Below are positions 21,601 through 32,795 of a DNA stretch of 64,000 nucleotides, piece after piece (position 1 is the first letter of the stretch; the number at the start of each line of letters is the position of its first letter). The DNA lies in assembly GCA_020746835.1 (NCBI GenBank), contig JAGPNK010000005.1, forward strand, positions 62,001 through 126,000. The letters are read 5' to 3'. The DNA is from Stachybotrys elegans. Lineage: Eukaryota > Ascomycota > Sordariomycetes > Hypocreales > Stachybotryaceae. The notes beneath the pieces were generated by a model. The model worked only from the letters and a program-made list of their open reading frames with translations. It ran no database searches and was not told the DNA's origin. The translations under genes and the position numbers were made by a program.

Positions 21601-24600
21601 ACTCTGAGCCCTTCTCTCAATGTCGACACTCTACGGGTGATAGCACGGAAGAGCGCTCACTGGGTTTGGATGTCTCCCAACGACAAAATGGCCTTCAATT
21701 CCTCCCTCACTTTCCTCTGCCGAATGACCATCTCTCCCACTCTTCAGCTTGAGGGTGCTTTTGCATACTCCCAGGACTCTGTTTCCCTCACATTAACCCT
21801 CAATAATGCCGCTATCAAGAAGAATTCTTCCTCCATAGAAGCCATGTCTGGTCTCGATGGGGCGCTTGGAGATATCATGAAATGGCTTGCCGACAATTTC
21901 AAGGTATCGGGGAAAGAGGAGCTCGACAATGTCCTCGGTAAGGCAACAGACTCTTCCACGGGTGTCATGAGTAAAAGCAGCATAATTCCGAGACGAATCG
22001 AAATCCAGCTTGGACTGGATCCCGATGGCAAGATATCCGAAATCCAAGGCGTCAGCATCGACATTGAAGCTTGTCTGACCATTGGGAGGCCAGCCGCCGC
22101 CATAGCTGAAGAGATGCCAGCTGTCTTTCTCTTTACTCTTGGCTGTAGCGAGACCCTCGGACTTCATCTACGCGGAAGGCTGTGGTCGGTAATTCCCGAC
22201 ACGCCATTCACTCCCTACGACAGGGCGTTGCCCGAATTTGAGGAGTTCGAACATCTGAAACCCATGTCGCCCGTGGATCCCAAGAACCAGCTACGCACCA
22301 TTGATATTGCTCGCCTCCTTTCTGATAAAGAGGGTGAAGTGAAGAATTTCCCTGCTGGCATCCCGAATGAGATCTACCTCTGTGAGCTCCTTCTTTCGCA
22401 GAAAAAGGTGGCATTCTCTGGGGGTATACGGTGCTCCAAATCTCTCGCCGACAAGCCTGGTGGTGGCACCCCGTCACCACCAATACCACCCACCATCTCG
22501 TTGGAGAAGCTAGAAGTTGACGCTTCTTACACTTGGGGGACCAAAAACCCCAACGAAGCAGGGTTCCGGATGAGACTAGGTATATCTATCAGTCTCTACT
22601 TGGGCGGTGAGCTGGAGGCCATAGAGGATGACGAAAAGGACGAGGACGATCTCTATCCTACCTCGACCAAGCTCTTCGGTGAAGTTGCTTACGATCGCGG
22701 CAACTGGACCATTGAAGCTGCTGCGTATGATCTCTCCATCAAGAACCTTCTGCAATTTTGGGATCTCGATGACCGGGGTCCCATGTCTGACTTCCTCGGA
22801 GGAATCGACATTGACTTCATCACTCTCAAGTACGAATTCAACAACGGCAAGTCAGCGACCGGGGCACTGATTGACGATGGCAAGGATGTCAGAGCGCCAA
22901 GTCTGCTAAAGATCGATGGTCAATTCACCTTTGCCGATGTAGCCTCCCTGACGTTCAACTACACCAACGAAGGAGGCGAAGGGTGGGCTTTGACAGCTGG
23001 TCTTGGCCCATCAGAGAAGACCAAGGACAAAGCAACCATCGGCGGCTTGCTGTCCGGGTTCTTGGATACTGCAATGGTCAGCAGCCTTCCACAGGGCATT
23101 CGGGACGCTGCTATCCAGAATGCCGAAGGTAACCAGGCCTTGCGACTGCTGGTGGCTAAGAGACAAGGAGTCTCCGTTTTTGCTCTCCTGGTCCAGATTG
23201 AGAAGGTCAGTGTTTGGTTCATCCAACTTCGCCAGGGACCCAAGGGCACCGTGAAGAGAATCCTCAAGGCTGCTATCAGCAAAATCTCAGTGGACGTATC
23301 TGCCTTTCAGACCACCATCAACAGCCCCTGGGAAGAACTCTTCTTCATGTGGGTTCAAGACAAGACGGTTCCGAAACAGGGCGTTGATGCCTTGACAGGA
23401 ATCTCACAGAAGGAGTTTGCAGCTATGTCAGAGCTGATGAAGGATAAGCTGGGCGTGACAGACGAACAGCTTCTTCTTTTCAAGCCAGCTGCCAGCAAAA
23501 GCCCTGCTCCAACGGCCCAGGACCAGTTATATCGCAGAGCTCCTCCTGCTGGAGGTGATGACGAGGACAAGGACGCAAAGAAGGTCGTCATAGCTGCTGG
23601 AAGTCATTTGGTAATTGTGGCCAAGAAGGACGGAAAGCCAGGTGTCATCCTTGATTATTTGTTTGGGGCCAAGAAGAAGGCTGCTTCTGGGAAGATATAC
23701 GAATCTTCCAACGCCTTGGTTCCTTATGATGCGCCCCCCGCCAAAGGCAAGGGACCCGACGCCAGTGGCTCCGAGAAAGGTGTCAAGGCTCCCTACCAAG
23801 TCAAACTCGGCCCCTTGTCGGTTGGGAACATCGGTCTTTGGTTCAAGGAGGGTATGATCGGTGTGACGCTCGACGCTACCCTCCTCATGGGGACTCTGGG
23901 TCTGTCACTTCTTGGCTTCTCAATCGGAGTTCCATTTGGTGGAGAATACTCTCTGGCCAAGCCTCCACCTCCAAGTGCCATTGATTGGGGTCTTCAGGGC
24001 CTTATCATAGGCATGGACAAGCCACCTCTTACCATTGTGGGAGGGTTCTTGCGTGATACGTCTGACCCCAAGGTCGAAGTCATGTACACAGGTGGACTGA
24101 TTGTCGGCTTCAAGCCCTGGAGCTTCGAGGCCATGGGAGCTTACGCCACTGTCTACAAGACTCAGACTGCATCAGGGGAATGGATCACCACAATTGATAC
24201 CAAGCCTTTGAGCCAATTTTCTCTGCTTTCTCTCCAGGACGATATAGAGGACGCTCAGAGGAATGAGGTTGAAAAGATGGACGGCGAGAAGAGACCCACC
24301 TTCACCTTTTCCTTCATCTATGTCAAGATGCATGGGCCTCTCTTCTCTATCGCATTCGCGGATGTAGCCGGTCTCGTTGGAGGATTTGGCATCAATTCCG
24401 ACATCACTCTCCCCACCGTCGAGCAGGTCATCTCATTTCCCTTTGTGGCTGAGCGAGATTCGCAAGAGGAGTCCCCCGTGCAACGTATGCAGGATCTTAT
24501 GAGGGGATCTTGGTTCCGGCCAGCCGAAGGACTATACTGGGCCGCTGCGGGCGCACGGGTCACAGCTTTTCAGATGCTCGCTGCGAGTGTCGTGCTTGTC

Positions 24601-26403
24601 TTGCAATTCGGCAATGGAAACCTCCTATTTGGCATCTTTGGAGTGGCGACTTGTTGTGTCCCAGCTCTGGAAGCACCTGTCAAGTTTGCGCATGTCGAGC
24701 TGGGCATCGTGTGCACGTTTGACGTGGGCAGTGGTATCTTCAAGTTCGAAGCACAGCTATCCCCCCGGTCATTTGTGTTGGCTCCCCAGTGTCATCTGAC
24801 GGGCGGCATGGCTCTTTTTTCATGGTTCAAGGGTGATAAGAGAGACTCCGACTCCAAGAACCACATTTCAGCTGGGGATTGGGTTTTGACTATTGGAGGA
24901 TACCACAGGGCCTTCTTCCCGCCAAAGCAATACCCTAAGCCACCACGTCTGGGCATCAGCTGGTCATTGAGCACATGCCTGAGCGTCAAGGGAGAGGCAT
25001 ATTTTGCGATTACACCAAAGGTCTGTATGGGAGGTGGAAGAATTCGAGCGGCACTGAGCATAGGTCTTTTATATGCCTGGTTCGATGCTTTCATGGACTT
25101 CTTGATGAACTTTGACCCTTTCTACTTCCAGATGGCAGCTCGTGTGTCTGTCGGCGTACGATTCACACTGGACCTTTGGTTGGTGACTATCCGCATCAAC
25201 GTGGAGATCAGCGCGGGCTTGGACTTGATGGGTCCTCCCTTCGGAGGAGTTGTTCATGTCGACTTCTGGGTCTTTGGGTTCGACATCAAGTTCGGTGCTT
25301 CGCCTCCCCCACCACCTGCTATTGGTTTGGATCGTTTCTTCCAGATCGCCACGAAGGCGGGCTCACCATCTGGGTCCTCTTCCCGAGGACTTCTGATGGA
25401 GGGAGAAACTGGTGATGCACGATCTCGAGCGAAGCCGCAGCCTGATACCGCAGCGATTCTCCTCACCTGTGAGACGGGACTGTTGCCAGCCCTGCAAGAC
25501 ATCAAGGCTGCACCTTCACTGACAGAAGAGGGCAACCCAGAAGACGACAAATGGTACGTCAAGGGTGGTAACTTCTCTCTCAACGCGTCATTCCAAATAC
25601 CAGTCACTGCCGCTCGCCTCACCGAGAAGAGGATGCAAACAATAGGTGACGGAAAGAAGCAAGAAGAAACCAGATACGCCGATTGCGGGATCGAGGACCA
25701 GTACAAGAGTGTCTATGCCAAGCCGATGCAGCTCTATCAACCGCTCACCTCGGTCGTCGCCATTTCCGTAAAAGCACCAGAGCCTCGGAAGAAGAAGACG
25801 CAGGACGTCCATGTCCTGGAGAACTGGGGGGACCAAAAATGGAAACTCACAGCCCAGGTCAAGCCTGTGCAAAGCTCTATCTGGGGACGATATGACAGAA
25901 ACGAAGACCCGAGTCAAGTCAAGGGGCCTATCGAGGGGCTACTGAACGGCAAAGATGCAACCATGCAACTGGTCACGGGCATTAGCATTGTTCCTCCCAA
26001 CCCAGCCGTGGCTGGTGACCTGGTCAACAAGTTCAATGTGACCAAAGATCACAAAAGTTCTGTATTCAATCCCAAGGAGCCCGACTGGCCCTTGTTCATT
26101 GGTGTAACGAAGGATCAGGACACAGCTTGGGCACCAAAGGAGAGAGTCTCTTCAAAAGAGAGAAGCAAGGACTGGGACAAGGTGACGGAAGACTGGGGCA
26201 AGGTCGGAGACGCAACGACGTCGAAAGCAGTAGGTCTATGGGCCAAAAGAATGCGTTATGATGCGGAAAGTGTAGAAGGAGATCAGAAGGACGAGAAGCT
26301 CAAGGGAACTTTTGAGCCTTTGAGAGGAGTTGCACCAAAGAAGCTCTTGAAGAATTTCAAGCAGTTGGTGCCTGCGCTCCCATTAGTGGCTGTTGGGTAC
26401 TAA
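18636..26403 (+). CDS. 2559-aa protein: ComEC-type MBL hydrolase fused to DUF6603-like giant region
   Basis: Two exons, 18636-19653 and 19742-26403, joined by an 88-nt GTAAGT-CAG intron that restores Y-G-H-P-T-W-Q. The start is the first ATG in frame, MPSTVKG. Residues about 10-350 are a metallo-beta-lactamase fold: T-H-W-D-H-D-H-Y-G-G (about 88-97) gives the H-x-D-x-D-H metal motif, I-K-L-S-H-H-G-A-S-T-S (about 305) and the late Y-G-H-P are as in ComEC/Rec2-type MBL domains that act on nucleic acid or phosphodiesters. Then about 2200 residues follow: an acidic D/E run (about 586-600), many beta-rich blocks, and from about 1690 to 2190 a Gly/Phe-rich segment (G-L-V-G-G-F-G-I-N, F-D-P-F-Y-F-Q, D-L-M-G-P-P-F-G-G) that I match from memory to DUF6603. 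No signal peptide. The MBL catalytic residues look intact. Substrate and role are unknown; it lies in the same island as proteins A and B. Confidence 0.82.
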
Positions 26404-26870
26404 ATGGGAGTCTGATATGGAACACCTACCTCAAACCCAGCTCTCTTTTTTTTTCTTTTTTTTTTTGTCGGTGTACGCACGGGGTAGTTTATTGATTCTT
26501 CTAGTCTCTAAAAATAGTTTGTCTATTTATCTATGTATTTCTGGGCTTAAGCATCGTCTAGCTGACGGCATGCATGACCGCTCACAAGTTGATGCTTCAA
26601 AACACTACTGTATACCACCTCCACACAGGGCAGTTATGATTGGCACATCTTGATATTACAGGGAATAATGCAACTGTATAGCTAGGGATACTTAATATTA
26701 CTACTAAAAACAGTAGTAACACTAAGTACTTTTCTTCTTTTCACTTATTATTGGCTAATATCCTTATTAGTGATAATTATAGAGCCTTATCATACTTAAA
26801 GGGATAACATTGGTGATAGGGCATTTAAAATATGTGAATCTTTTTTCAAATAGGTAAAGAAGCCCTACAG
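26404..26870. other. Intergenic, AT-rich 3' region between convergent genes
   Basis: 467 bp between the end of the MBL giant and the end of the convergent hydrolase gene. Starts with a T-rich run (about 26446-26467) and is otherwise AT-rich. Holds the inverted repeat listed at 26698-26719. No coding frame. Confidence 0.5.
26698..26719. repeat. Small perfect inverted repeat
   Basis: TTACTACT and AGTAGTAA flank a 6-nt loop AAAAAC, giving an 8-bp stem. It lies between two convergent genes in AT-rich DNA. Could help 3' end formation or be a chance palindrome. Confidence 0.5.
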
Positions 26871-28070
26871 CTAAACCTTGCTAGAGTGTTTCCCTCGTTG
26901 GTAAATTTCGCGACGAAACACATCCTTCAGAGCAGTAATCTCGTTGCTCTGAACAGGCAGTGTTGCCTGCAAGGCTGTAAACCCACAAAGGTCATTGCTC
27001 CGATCAATGAACCAGGTGAAAGTCACACCGCCACCCCAGGTAAGTGTGTGCTTTCCATACCCACCCTCAGTATCCTCGAGCACCAACAACCCCCCAAGAC
27101 CCCAACCAACCTTCTTATCAGTACCCATACGAAGAAAGCTACCAACCGGCCCGACTGCAGTTTCGATTTGGGATGTCGATTCAGGGCTTAGATGGTTGCG
27201 GAACATATCCACCACAGTGCTAGGCTGGAGCAGTATACCGTCATTAGCCAACAGCGAATGCTGGATTTTGATGAAACCGCTGCCTTCGAGAAACAGACCA
27301 TGACCTCCAAAGTGGCCTTGGCCTATCTTTTGGACATCGGCATTACCTCCAAACACTGCCTTTCCTAAGCCTTCAGGGTCACTCGGGCTTAGATCGACAA
27401 GACGGGCGCGAAGCCTATCATCCTTGATAGGATAGAATTGAGAATCGCTGATTCCCAGTGGAACACAGATGCGGTTCTGTATAAATTCTCCCAGGGTAGA
27501 ACCTGTCACTCTCTCCACGATTCTACCGGCCCAATCTACCCCAGAACCATACATCCAACCGGTTCCTGGTTGGTAGCTGAGGGGCTGGTTGTACATTTCC
27601 TCAACAGTCAGAGTCTTGTCGCTTGGAACATTGAACTTTTGTTGCCATCTCCCGATGAGGGGGTTGGTAAAGTAGTAGGTGAGGCCAGCGCTGTGTGTAA
27701 GCAGCATCTCAAGGGTGATGGGGTGAGATGATGCTTCCAACAGTGGCTTGTCGTCTGCATCGGACCAGCCTGTGATGATTTGTCTTGACGCGAGCTCAGG
27801 GGCGATGGACGACAAGTCACCACTTAGGGTAAGAAGGCCATCCTCAACACACTGCAGCGCGGCGATGGTAGTAAGAAGCTTTGCCCCGGAGGCGATAAAG
27901 ATAATATCATCGAGTTGAAGGGGCGCTTTCTCTCCAGAAAGCAGAATTCGATGTCCCAGCGCCTTTTTGTAGCTAAAATCTCCACTGGCGTTGACGGCAC
28001 AGACAATGGCGCCAGTGATTGCACCTGCGTCAATCGCAGCCTCGTACCGGGCTTCAAGGTTATTGGACAT
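26871..28070 (-). CDS. Class C beta-lactamase / LovD-EstB type serine hydrolase or acyltransferase
   Basis: An intronless 399-residue protein from ATG 28070 (M-S-N-N-L-E-A-R-Y); the frame runs further upstream to 28217 but that part looks non-coding. It belongs to the serine beta-lactamase-like superfamily (PF00144). Visible residues: S-G-A-K (S-x-x-K nucleophile motif, about residue 62 within I-F-I-A-S-G-A-K-L), the Y-G-S tyrosine motif in W-M-Y-G-S-G-V-D-W (about 170), and a late T-W-G-G-G replacing the lactamase K-T-G. This pattern fits fungal transesterases of the LovD kind and EstB esterases; no signal peptide points to a cytosolic enzyme. It lies beside a damaged O-methyltransferase gene, so the two may be leftovers of a small metabolite locus. 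Substrate unknown. Confidence 0.85.
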   Translation of the reverse strand: MSNNLEARYEAAIDAGAITGAIVCAVNASGDFSYKKALGHRILLSGEKAPLQLDDIIFIASGAKLLTTIAALQCVEDGLLTLSGDLSSIAPELASRQIITGWSDADDKPLLEASSHPITLEMLLTHSAGLTYYFTNPLIGRWQQKFNVPSDKTLTVEEMYNQPLSYQPGTGWMYGSGVDWAGRIVERVTGSTLGEFIQNRICVPLGISDSQFYPIKDDRLRARLVDLSPSDPEGLGKAVFGGNADVQKIGQGHFGGHGLFLEGSGFIKIQHSLLANDGILLQPSTVVDMFRNHLSPESTSQIETAVGPVGSFLRMGTDKKVGWGLGGLLVLEDTEGGYGKHTLTWGGGVTFTWFIDRSNDLCGFTALQATLPVQSNEITALKDVFRREIYQRGKHSSKV

Positions 28071-28771
28071 GATAGAGGATGAAGGGTGCGAGAGTGCAGC
28101 AAGGTACTTGGTGCTATCAACAAAAAGCCTTTGGCGAAAAGGTCTAGAGTAGGTCCAGTAGGATGTGGGAGCCCTTCTGCAGTCAAGGAGTCGTCTGTGA
28201 ATTTGCCAGCAGAACATGACTCTTTAATAGCATACGCTTGAGGCGTAAATTTGCGAGAGGGAGACGGGGAGGGGGAGGGGGAGGGGGAGGGGAGCACTAT
28301 CGGTAGATGCCGTACCTCGCCAGCGCAAACCGGCAATGATTGCCCCTGCCGGGATATGTTGGTTCGGCCAAGGGGATGGCGCAATCGTCCTCTCTCACAG
28401 GTACTTTTGGGGCAGGGTGTGGTGTGACTGCTACTTATGATACAAGTTGGGGGCTCGTCAAAGGGAAAGTAGCTGATAAGTATCATTACTTGTTGGTCAG
28501 CCTGCATGATGGCTGAATGACACTGCACTTATCATCTATTAATAGAATCGCAGTGCTACCGTAACAACGGAAAGATAACAAAAACCATGGTCAGGTGCCA
28601 CCATTACTTGATGATTCGATCCACTGCTGAATTGAGCTATGGGATTGAATGCGACCCGAGCCTTAAAAGCAACGGCGTTGACCATTTCCACAAATAGACA
28701 CACCATATCCGACCCAGAAGGGTCTCAGGAATCGCCACCTCGCTAGCAAGTGTGTCTGTATTCCGACGATG
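28071..28771. other. Intergenic between hydrolase and O-methyltransferase remnant
   Basis: About 700 bp; the likely promoter of the hydrolase (start 28070). It carries the G-rich tract at 28256-28293. No coding sequence of its own recognised. Confidence 0.5.
28256..28293 (+). repeat. (GGGGAG)n G-rich tandem tract
   Basis: A run of GGGGAG-type units with several runs of four or five G, about 190 bp upstream of the hydrolase start. It could form a G-quadruplex on the plus strand. It is a simple repeat and may vary between strains. Confidence 0.7.
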
Positions 28772-30106
28772 CTACAGTGCCATAGTACAAGCGGAAGCCT
28801 CCCAGATTAGCTCTAGAATACCCAGTGCCGATCCTTTGGGCTCGACAACACGTGTGAGTGTAAACCTGGGATCAGCCTCCAGGAACATAGGCACACGTCT
28901 TGCAGGATGATTCTGACACCGGGCTTCAAGACGGGAATCAGTGCTCTGAGGATCTTATGACACGCATTGTCAGACAAGTTGTGAAGAACCCAGCGAAAGA
29001 AGTAGACGTCCGCTTCAACAGCCTGTGGCTGAAAGTAGTCATGGGCCATGAAATGGACTCTACCCTCGATCTCTTGTGGTATTCCGCATTGCGAATTCTC
29101 GACAACTGGAGCGATATCCTGAACAGTGATGCTAAGGTTGCTGAATCGCTTGGCTAGCTCCACTGCTATATGGCCCTGGGAACCGCCAATGTCAACGACA
29201 TGCGAATTTCCCAGAGAGGCCCAGTCGTAGTTATCGAGAAGATGGGAAACATTATACTCAGGCTTGATGGTGTAGACCTTCATGGCGTTGGCAAATAACA
29301 CAGCTCGTTCCGGTTCTTGCCCCAAGATAGCATAGATTGGGTCTGTAGTGCCGTTGGCGAGAGAAAATCCCTGCACTGTCGGGTCAGCTTTTTCGGGAAG
29401 CCCTATAAGGAGGTGTGGGTGACTTGCCGTCTCGCTCGGCTCAGATGAGTCTGGCCACTTCTCGATAGCATCGAGGGTCTATATTCTCTTGCTGTATGCC
29501 TCTTTCCCTTGTATACAACAAGTGCGACATTACCTTGACTGCTGCAGGCCACATCTCTTGAGTGCCACATTTCACCCAGTCATTCAAGATGCTATTCTGT
29601 AGTGCTTTGGACGTCTTTGTATGCGCAACCATGCCAGGCGTAGGCTCGTGGAATACCCTCATCGTCATCGCATGTCGAAGAACACGGCGGACGATCTGCT
29701 CAGGTAGTTTGATCTGTTTCCCAATGTCATGAAAAGACACTTGTCCGCCAGCTGGCACAATCTGAGCAATTTCATAGCGCGAAATAAACTGTAGACAGAT
29801 GTTGTTGTTATGCTGCTACCACGTCAGCTTGTGTTAATGCTAAGTTCGCGAAAGATTGTTCATTACACCACCGTGTTGATACAATAGCGTGAGAGGGTCG
29901 AGCAGTATGTCGTATAGCTCAGCTGCAGCATCAAGAACTACATCTCGAGCGTCACTGATCTCTTGAGGGAACGTTTCTGGGGCATCCTCCGCAAACGATG
30001 GTGAGGCAATACCCTGAGTTGTCAACGTTTTGTTGATTTCTGCGGCTGCTGTGCCAATGATGGCAGCAAGCTCTAGGATTCGAGGGACGGTAATATTCGA
30101 TGCCAT
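28772..30106 (-). pseudogene. O-methyltransferase gene with frameshifting internal deletion
   Basis: Exons on the minus strand: 30106-29867, 29812-29534, 29478-29428, 29370-28813, giving 375 residues. The first two introns are GT-AG; the third uses GC-AG (GCAAGT donor). This is the fungal AdoMet O-methyltransferase family (PF00891, sterigmatocystin/aflatoxin-type OMTs). Visible: N-terminal dimerisation helices, V-V-D-I-G-G-S-Q-G-H SAM-binding loop, F-R-W-V-L-H-N-L-S-D with the presumed catalytic His, and L-K-P-G-V-R-I-I-L-Q-D-V-C. Directly after Q-D-V-C the frame turns nonsense and stops at 28813. The family's usual C-terminal motif (E-A-D-P-R-F-T...V-V-E-P-K-G-S-A-L-G-I-L-E) is present from 28885 down in the next frame, ending at a stop at 28772. 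So a segment of several dozen residues that relatives have between these motifs is lost together with the frame. Probably inactive, unless the short protein is used. Confidence 0.75.
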
Positions 30107-30912
30107 CTTTTGTTCAACCAGTTGTTGGTCATTCGCGTAACTGGTCCCTCTTTTCAAAGCTGGATATAAACTCTAGCAACAAGTAAGGAAGCTAGCTATT
30201 GGAGTGACTGTCGAGGTACCGAATGCAAGGTTAGATTTTGGGGTTGCAAAGCGTTGGCGTGCCAGACCACACAAGGCGGCTTACCTGAAGGTTGAAGCGC
30301 GGGAATGGGTTCAGCATTCAAGGATGGACCACTGTCCGAACGTGACTGAGGCAGACGGTATTACGTGAGGCGTTGTCATTGGTACTTTTGTCCGATGCGT
30401 TAGCCGGAGAGTATATCTACTTACAGGGCCTAAGGTATGGAGGCTACTTGACCCTTGAGCGGCATTGATCCAGTAACACCGAGACCTGCCCCCAATCCTC
30501 TTGCCAATTCTTTCAAAAGTGGTAATTTCTGGGCCCCAATGTTACGCCAAAGGGTGAAAAGGCACCATTTTCGCTCCTAAACTCTGGGTAGTAGCCAGAG
30601 CCTTGTATTTCGCAGATCGTTTTCCAAATATAGATTATTTATTATGTATGATAACAAGTGGATGACAAGCACTGCACGGGTGCTTTGTGTCCCCCATTGC
30701 ACCAACACACCATATAGTTCGCATTCCTTCTTCATGTCCAACCCGCTGGGTTCTACGTTCTGCCTATAAATTGGCAATGAGGAGCTGGCTGGTCATAAAA
30801 AGTTATTTTAAAGCATAAACTCTACCCAGCCTTTCTGCGAGCTCGAATCCCGCATATTTTGTTGCTCGTGTCTCATTTTTGGCGTGCTGCTTACGGAAAG
30901 CCTGCACCAGCA
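30107..30912. other. Intergenic between divergent O-methyltransferase remnant and rhodopsin-like gene
   Basis: About 800 bp separating start codons at 30106 (minus) and 30913 (plus). Should hold both promoters. No repeat or gene recognised. Confidence 0.45.
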
Positions 30913-32176
30913 ATGGCGTCCCCAGGAATGGAGTTCCCCCCTCCCATTGACCGCGACAATCCGGGCCGCGGCCCTATGGTCGTGGGGGTGACCTGGGTAT
31001 TCACTGCAATGGCTATTATTGTTGTTGGGCTTCGCTTCATGATCCGCAAACAGCGGCGGGTTCCTTGGAGCTGGGATGATTGGATTATGTTGGCAGCCAC
31101 GGTACGTATAATTGAGGGGTTTGTCAAGTTGTTGCTAATAGTAAGTCTCTTCAAGGTAATCCAGACGGGTACCCAAATCCATACAAGCATAACGCTACGA
31201 TATGGTATGGGCAAACATGACTATAGTCTCTACCCAGATGAGATGCTAAATATTCTGAGGCATAACTGGGCCGGGGTTCCTGGTGGTACCCTTGTCTCCA
31301 TGTTAGCAAGAGTATCTATCACGATTCTGTTGATCCGTCTATTCCAATACGTATATGTATGGTTTAAGTGGTTTTTAATATTTTTTACCTCTGTCCAGTG
31401 TGTTTTGGGGATTGTATTCATCCCTGTCCCATACGTACAAGTCAGACCTGTTGAGGCTCTCTGGGACTTTACCATTCTGGATGCAGAGCGTTGGGATCCC
31501 AGAATTTGGCTATACATGGCATACACTTTTCAATGTGAGTATTTGCTAAAATAAAAAAACTGCACTGAAAAGTCTGCTAACATTCATCATCACAGCCCTC
31601 AGCACATTTTCGGACCTAACGTATGCCCTATTTCCAACCATATTTATCTGGAGGCTCAATATGCCTCTTCGTCAAAGGATCTCTCTCATATTCGTCATGG
31701 CACTGTCGTTGCTCACCATGACATTCTCTATCCTCAAGACGATTTGGATGTCATCCATTGCCGACGCCACCGTGGGCGAACCCGATGTGCAGTACTCAGC
31801 CAGTATACAACTGATCTGGGGCCTGCTAGAACAGTCCTTTGTGATCATCATGGGATGCATCCCAGTCATCCGCAGCGTGCTGAAGCTGGACTTGTCCAGT
31901 TTCAACCTGTACAAGCTTTACAAGAGCAGCAGACAGCAAACGTCTAAAAGATACAACGACGCAAGTGGCTATGAGAATATACATGCTGACTCAATCAAAC
32001 TCGGCCCTACTCCAATTTATAGAGAGTCGCACGATTCACGCCGGACGCCTGATCAACGCGATACGAGTGTGGAGGAGCTCATGGTAGGCAATAATGGCAA
32101 CAAGATGGAAATTCGCGGTGTTCAGCACACTCGTCTTACTATCATGGGGGGAGGCACTCAAGGAAGCCACCCCTAA
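30913..32176 (+). CDS. Fungal rhodopsin-domain (PTH11/SAT4-like) seven-helix membrane protein
   Basis: Three exons, 30913-31101, 31156-31534, 31596-32176, giving 382 residues. The first intron (54 nt, GTACGT...AAG) is a multiple of three and open, so retention would add 18 residues; I removed it because the product then reads W-D-D-W-I-M-L-A-A-T-V-I-Q-T-G as relatives do. The second is a GTGAGT-CACAG intron. The protein has the hallmarks of the fungal rhodopsin domain family (PF20684): D-D-W at the start of helix 2, Y-G-M-G-K-H, a R-L-F at the end of a helix, P-V-E-A-L-W-D, and S-T-F-S-D-L-T-Y-A-L-F-P before helix 6, then a polar cytoplasmic tail of about 90 residues. Located in membrane; ligand unknown. 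Some relatives sense host or surface cues in plant pathogens. There is no CFEM domain. Confidence 0.85.
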
Positions 32177-32795
32177 CAAGTTGGAAATGAAGAAGTTTCG
32201 CTTGGCTTTATGGACAAGAGTGTAGCAAGACCGGCAGATAAAGCCTCTTGAACCATAGACCGACATTAGGAGAATTGAACACGCCTCGGTCTGTTTGGTG
32301 GCAGCTTTACTTGAAATGCCGTCAATCTGATAACCGGGGCGGCATCATCTTGGATTGGCCCAACTTGCTTGTGGACACTGAAGCGGCGATAGCCTTGTTT
32401 CTTTGCGTTCGGGTGTTTCTATAAGTACCAGCTCCCTACCGCACAGTCACGGATTATGGGCTGCAACGGACTTGATCTTTGACCTCAATATAGTGGCCTA
32501 TACAATGGCCCGTTCTGTACGGAGTAGCGCCACAGAAAGCCTGTTCACTATGCTTATCACAAGGATAGTGGGTCGATAGAGGTAAAATGCATTTTCTAAT
32601 CTCGGTCTTCTCGCTTTCGGTCGGCCCACTGTATGACCCTTGTTGCAGACCCTTGGAGTCTGATGACTTATCCGGAAGTCTGGAACTCCGTCAACTGGCA
32701 AAAGGGGCGCATCTCGCCACTGTCAACAACAACAAACGCGTTAAACCGACTCCCCCATCGCACAACATAGTCCGTTGCAGGTTACGTAGCCCACC
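32177..32795. other. Intergenic, no supportable gene
   Basis: About 620 bp between tandem plus-strand genes. Short frames only; presumed terminator of the rhodopsin-like gene and promoter of the secreted protein gene. Confidence 0.45.

Noticed and set aside
27824..28528. 234-codon minus-strand frame overlapping the hydrolase N-terminus
   Set aside because: Overlaps the better frame carrying the S-x-x-K motif, and includes translated G-rich simple repeat.
187..30106. A polyketide or peptide biosynthetic cluster
   Set aside because: SnoaL-like, LovD-like and methyltransferase genes occur, but no synthase, P450 or transporter lies between them and they are separated by the giant-gene island.
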